The notes under the pieces are model-generated. The model was not told the origin of the DNA. It ran no database searches and worked only from the letters and a program-made list of their open reading frames with translations. From Hofstenia miamia (lineage: Eukaryota; Xenacoelomorpha; Acoela): a DNA stretch of 64,000 bases. The stretch spans positions 1,221,014 through 1,285,013 of the forward strand of contig SCFE01000038.1 of NCBI GenBank assembly GCA_004352715.1. Direction: 5' to 3'. Shown here one piece after another: positions 59,701 through 64,000 of the stretch. The translations under genes and the position numbers were made by a program. Numbering within the stretch: position 1 is the stretch's first letter; each line of letters begins with the position of its first letter.

Positions 59701-62700
59701 TCACGTATAAAAGAGGGGATAAACATCAAATTACCACATCATCATTTAAAGATTTTACATAAATTTCCATGGCTTATCGCGTAACCATGCATTTCTACAA
59801 TAGATTTTTGACATATCTCTATCACATCCAGCACAAATTGTATGTCGACAATAAATAAAATGACCATTTTACATTTTAAATTAATATCAATTCTGTGGCT
59901 GATAGTTTAATACTTAAATTGCTAAAAAATGATTTCTTACAGATCCAAGTTGATCTCATTCAATTGAATGACTATTCTCGTAAAACTATTGAATCTATTA
60001 ATTCTTAGTGCCGTAAACATTTCAGGAACAAATGCCCTCATACTTCAGAACAATCTTTCGTGTTTGAGCTTACAAGTGAACTTGATAAAAAGTTGATAAA
60101 TACTCTTCTAAAAGCTTTATTCAGGGTTTCTTAAAGCTAAAAAATTCCTAAAAATTTGAGGACGTTGGGAAAATACTTCTAATCATTTATGATCTTATGT
60201 AATAGTGAAATTTTCAAACATAGAATTTTAGCTTTATACTAGTATTATCTCTTCAAGTGAAAATCACAAATGCTAATGTTACATGCTGATTATATTAAGA
60301 AGTCTTTGATTTATAGCTAAACGAGATCACGTAATAATGCTGAAAAAAACTGAGCCCAGGACTGGAAACGGGTTGACACGACCCACAAGCCGGTATCGGT
60401 TCATTTGGAAAATTTTTTCTTTAAATCTGGTCATGCCGAGTCATTCAATAAGATTGACATTAATGACTGATTACATGTATAAGTTTTAACGCTACATTGA
60501 TCGATTGAACATGTAAACTGTTTTGTCACATAAAAACAAACACATAGCAAAGCATTCTAGTTTCCTACTACTGACTAGCCCTCCTTATTTATGTGTGAAA
60601 ACACATATATTTTTGTTTGTTTTGTTGTCATTTTCAAACCTAATCTCCAATGAGAATAACTTAATCTGCCTTAAACACTAGCTTACACTTCATAAAACAA
60701 TTTTTTTGATACTTAGCCAGCTTCGTCAAATTTTTGGCATGGTAAGAGATTGATATCTGTTTGAAGTGCAAGGTAGCCTCATTAATGATCTTGGGCCGAT
60801 CTAGAAATATTCGTTTACTTAATATTATATTATGTTTTACCATTTGATTAAATTCATTGTGTAATTTTAGTTTTCGAATTGGTCTTAAGTATATCAAATA
60901 TTTTTGAATGGGTATTGATTGTACGAGCCTAAATAATATGAGCAAGTCGGGTCAAATGTATGAAAACGAGTCAGGTCAGGGCAAAACGGATCGGGTCAAA
61001 AAAATTTGACCCGTTTCCAAGGTTGATCAAGCCTCCTATGCTTAATACCTAACATGGGAACTGGATATGGATAGGTGGTTAATTATTAAGTGTGACAATA
61101 GTGAGCTTAATATAAATTGCAAAAACTTTTGAAGTAGATTTAAATACTTAAATATTACATAAACACGTGCATAAAAAAAATACCATATGTAGGTGTTCCC
61201 TATATGATGTATAAAAAATCAAAAATTATTTTGCACAAAATAAACAGAAACACTCAATTCAGTAAATACAAAACTTTTTTTCAGAAAATGATAATTTTAA
61301 CTGAATATTTAATATGTTTGTTCCTTTTTAATAGTAGTATTGGAGGCTACCATCAGAATTTTAGGTAGGAAATTTCCGTGCTTATGATATTTAACTATCT
61401 AACACATTATTGGACAGGGAGTAAACACTACATAGTTAAATGGATTTAAAAGTCTAGGGATTTCTAAGTAAAAATCCTTTAGTTTGAAACAAAATATCTC
61501 ACATTGCAAGCGAACAGACAGCCAACAAAAATGCACCACAAATTTCCTCTAGTCAATGAATGTCAGGTGAAAATGGCATATTACTCATTCTTTGAAATGG
61601 AATTTACTTACATCCAAAGTTGCAGGAAGCCGCAAAGCATTAGGGTACTGAAATGATATGAATAACTGTTCTTCCATTTCCATTCTTAGAAAAAATGTAT
61701 CAAAAATGGATTCGATCAGAGAGTCTAAGACTGGTACAGCTTGAGGCGAGAGTAGTTTGGACTTGATTATCTCAGGTGCGATGAGCAGGTGCAACATTTT
61801 TACAGTGACTTCACAAAGTAACTGACATGGCATTCTAAGTAAAGTTAAACAAACAGAAGACCCTGTAACAAAAGTACAATTCTTGTTCAGCACCCAGGAA
61901 GAGAAGATTATTTCCCAATGTTGCAAATGATACCTCGATTTCCTTCTCATCACACAAAAGTTGGAGCCTAAACAGGTAAACTAAATCATGGGCTTACAAA
62001 TGTTCCATATAAATATGAATACATAATTGATGGGCAATCAAATTGCAAACATTAAATACGATCACCAGAATTTTGAAAACTTAAATTCTTTTAACAAAAA
62101 TATTAATAAACTTTTTACACAATAATCATATATTATTATTTTTTAAAAAACAGGAATATTTTATGCATCTAACAAAATTGAATGTTGAAGTTGTGGGGAT
62201 TGCAATCAAATACGAAAAAAAATATTGACTAGTAATAATATTGAAAAGTTCTAAGTATATATTTTGGATATTAATAATCTTGATGGAATTGGGTCAATTT
62301 TTCGACTAAAGACTAGCCCGCCCCATTTCAAAATAACAACAATTTGGACCAAGCCCGTTCCACCAAATTTTGTTTTTACGCCACTGACACTATCTTGATT
62401 GACAATCACAGAATGTATTGATCAATATGTACATATCCCCTTAGTTCATCAACAATGCTAATTAAATTTTGATGCGGTTGCGTTATGCTAACCTTAATTC
62501 TATAAACACGATGCATATGATCAATCCCACACACCCATGTAATGCAGGTATTAACAGAACTAATGAGACTATTCGTGTTATCCTATTAGAAAGGAATAGT
62601 CTCTGGATACAATCATCTTTTTTAACACTTGGTGAAAATATCAGTTTAATCTATTCAATGATTAAAATTCTCGCATCATCCGTGCAAAGTGAAAGGGACT

Positions 62701-64000
62701 TTTCAGAAGTACATGTAGGTCTCAACTGCACCAAAACGTTTTTATAGCAGCAGGTAAAATTAATGTGATTGATGTTTTACATCAGTCAACAAAGCAGAGC
62801 GGAAAAAATTTAAATAGAATGTTTTTATCATTTGCAACGTTTAAGTGTCTAAGTTAGTTTTTTTCTTCCCCATGTAAATATTATCCAAGTATCTTTATAG
62901 GTCAAAGCCCACCTTAATTCCAACTCTGTTTTGGAGCAACTTGCTCATGCTATATTTAAATCGAGAAGTGTTGATATTATTTATTTACCATGAACCCTAA
63001 AAAGTAATTAACGCAAACAACAATCTAGCGATGTATTGAATACAATGACTGGAACTGAAAACTAGATTATTCGCTGTAAAAATTAAAGCAATAGAAAGGC
63101 AATTACCGAGCTGGTTCACCTTGAAAATGTTGACGAAAAATATCACTAAGGGTGATGATAACTCCACGCAGCGCGTCATACCGAGAAGATTGCTTTACTG
63201 ACCCAATGTCTTTCGAGAAAAGATATTCCTAATGACCGAGATAAATATAAATAACTGCTTACAGAAACTTACTAAGCAAAATTCAGAATTCTCATTTTAG
63301 GTATGAAGAAAATTTTATTCTTCTTACAAAATCGGAATTTTCAAAGAATATTAGTTAATCTTTTCAAATACTTCAGGCACAGCATTACAACTTAGTACAC
63401 ATTTCAATACTACATAAAAAATGTTCACTAATAGATGTGTCAATTGATCCAAATTCCGTAATAGACTTGGAGAACACTAATTTAAAGTGTGGAAAAACGG
63501 TTTGCTCTTTAAATATGACAGGAGGCAAGGTTTAAGAAGCTTTCAAAACACATAGCATTTATGAAATGGTTTTTACGAACCGGTTGCCATTATATTTAGA
63601 TTAGCTAAAATTCACGGCAATCCTCGTAAATGTACACGTTAGAATGTGTTTTCTTATAAAATATAGAATTTTTCTTACAGATTTCATTTGAAATATTTTC
63701 AATAAAAGAAGTGCGCATATCAACAAATTTACACAATGAAAATTCATGTAAAATGAATGACTGAAAGACTGAAGCCAAAATTAGCAATTATCCTTTAAGA
63801 AAAGAACTTCATAAATAACTAACTTGCTCATTGGAATTTGGTGTTAAAGGTATGATCCGGAGAACGAAGAAGCGTTTTCTAATTTTATCTAAAAGTGCAG
63901 GTCCACTTGTGTCGTGATGAAGGGAAAGATTTATTAAAGGAATTCTCTTAGGTTGTTGAACAGCCTGTATTGGCTTCTGAGGCGAACCTTTGCGAAGAGT
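53549..64000 (-). CDS. UNC80-like protein, C-terminal part (11 exons, partial)
   Basis: Minus-strand exons in transcription order: 64000-63824, 63228-63107, 61967-61612 (with a frame break), 59246-59193, 56066-56004, 55805-55608, 55565-55516, 55433-55332, 54393-54089 and 53736-53549 (stop TAA). All junctions have AG/GT borders and fit in phase, giving about 525 residues. Early exons encode helical, hydrophobic sequence (GPALLDKIRKRFFVLRIIPL, YDALRGVIITLSDIFRQHF, MEEQLFISFQYPNALRLP); the last two are Ser/Arg-rich. This composition, the length of conserved all-helical sequence and the basic tail suggest the C-terminus of UNC80, a giant scaffold of the NALCN sodium-leak channel at neuronal plasma membranes. 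The name rests on memory only. The gene continues beyond the window. TEs fill its large introns. Confidence 0.6.
54089..54393 (-). CDS. UNC80-like penultimate exon, Lys/Arg/Ser-rich
   Basis: Between acceptor TTTATTAG and donor C-GTAAGT (a perfect match to the donor consensus). Encodes LKKIKNFFNKQGQAPPRK, VKVRQRSASPVARSNTLR and LTTLAGETHDARLIQ. GC-rich relative to flanks. Codon 1 is shared with the previous exon (TG+C). Confidence 0.8.
55566..55607 (-). other. 42-nt intron of the UNC80-like gene
   Basis: GTTTGAG...ATTTAG separates FFCLTVGM from KYFTLLVLLE in phase 0. Readthrough would meet several stops, so splicing is required. TACTAAT inside resembles a branch point. Confidence 0.65.
56222..56238. 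repeat. (AT)n microsatellite in an intron
   Basis: About eight AT units. Confidence 0.9.
57391..57961. mobile_element. MITE with TIR GTAG(G/C)GTACACACTTAAA and repeated subterminal motif
   Basis: Ends at 57395 and (inverted) 57957 match over GTAGGGTACACACTTAAA versus GTAGCGTACACACTTAAA, then TTTGCGCRCAAC. The outer flank is TTAA on the right and TAAA on the left, which may be a decayed TTAA duplication. Inside, GTTGTGCRCAAAGTT recurs three times near the right end. A block of about 110 bp beginning TTTGCGCGCAACC is repeated once on the left (57411 and 57527). No ORF. Lies in an intron of the UNC80-like gene. Confidence 0.65.
58036..58600. repeat. Array of hairpin-forming AAAATGAAAAACGGAATTG units
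   Basis: Three to four units of about 120 bp, each with a purine arm (AAAATGAAAAACGGAATTGA) followed by a complementary pyrimidine arm (TTTCATTTTTTATTTTCG, TTTTTCATTTT). Each unit can fold back on itself. Copies begin near 58036, 58145, 58261 and 58379. Intronic. Confidence 0.7.
58613..58893. mobile_element. Possible hAT-type MITE
   Basis: Left TATGGCCAAAATCGGTCTGA and right (inverted) CATGGGGTGGAAGCGAGCC are weakly similar. GC-rich GACCCGGCCC and GCCCGCAACCCGCGAG lie just inside the two ends. Flanking 8-mers do not match. Intronic. Confidence 0.35.
60349..61033. mobile_element. hAT-type MITE (about 670 bp)
   Basis: Termini CAGGACTGGAAACGGGTTGA (60357) and, inverted, CAACCTTGGAAACGGGTCAA (ending 61025) share TGGAAACGGGT. 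Flanks ACTGAGCC and ATCAAGCC agree at five of eight positions with only transitions between them. CGGGTC/GACCCG motifs cluster at both ends. The TIR matches the element at 35733. Intronic, no transposase. Confidence 0.65.
61612..61967 (-). CDS. UNC80-like exon region with a frame break
   Basis: The first frame (from acceptor TTTAG at 61968) reads LQLLCDEKEIEVSFATLGNN then LLFLGAEQELYFCYRVF. The second frame reads LRMPCQLLCEVTVKMLHLL through FQYPNALRLPATLD to donor GAT-GTAAGT. They join in phase either by a 31-nt intron (61863-61893, GTGCTG...TTACAG) or by a 1-base error or indel near 61840-61850. The stretch AEQELYFCYRVFCLFN looks protein-like, which favours the indel. Confidence 0.6.
62285..62396 (-). 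mobile_element. hAT-like terminal fragment
   Basis: The minus strand begins CAGTGGCGTAAAAACAAAA and continues GGTGGAACGGGCTTGG and GGGGCGGGCTAG, the same GC-rich style as the other hAT ends here. The partner end was not found. Confidence 0.3.
63355..63535 (+). repeat. Dispersed repeat R1 copy
   Basis: ATCTTTTCAAATACTTCAGG, GTTCACTAATAGATGTGTCA, CCGTAATAGACTTGGAGAAC and GTGGAAAAACGGTTTGCTC appear in R1 order. Intron of the UNC80-like gene. Confidence 0.65.

Overview
The window is AT-rich animal DNA. Three things show this: introns with GT/AG borders, several families of decayed LINE retrotransposons and cut-and-paste transposons, and draft-assembly gaps (runs of N, many next to AT microsatellites). 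The gene style and the mix of jockey/CR1-type LINEs, mariner, hAT and piggyBac relics fit an arthropod. A copepod such as a sea louse is my guess, from general impression only. There is no bacterial-style operon, no CRISPR array and no rRNA. I saw no convincing intact tRNA.

Layout. 1-3128: LINE endonuclease fragment, microsatellites and two gaps. 3356-3529: a short secreted-peptide gene. 5000-10150: LINE relics, a gap, the 3' part of a hAT transposon and a decayed orphan coding region. 10150-24500: gene-poor, with an L1-like RT relic (14020-15080), two pieces of LINE (15960-17776), a GC-rich hairpin and a piggyBac-type MITE. 24500-30410: gaps, a mariner relic, a telomere-like degenerate repeat and a recent tandem duplication of about 1.24 kb. 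31668-32586: a Tc1/mariner-type MITE with long inverted arms. 34663-35115: a small cysteine-containing membrane-protein gene, followed by hAT MITEs. 38866-45771: a cluster of LINEs in opposite orientations with an internal 846-bp tandem duplication. 45780-53400: noncoding DNA with MITEs and a scaffold-join duplication.

53549-64000 (minus strand) holds the 3' end of a real multi-exon gene. Eleven exons join in phase to give about 525 C-terminal residues, ending in a Ser/Arg-rich tail. I think it is UNC80, a subunit of the NALCN sodium-leak channel complex, but that rests on memory of the family and not on a search. Its introns range from 42 nt to over 3 kb, and the large ones carry most of the local MITEs.

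The three likely host genes (secreted peptide, membrane protein, UNC80-like) show no evidence of working together. Everything else recognised is mobile-element DNA or simple repeat. No obvious new multi-gene system is visible. The most novel items are the two small orphan genes, the palindromic hairpin at 16684-16741, and the undescribed dispersed repeat family seen six or seven times here.
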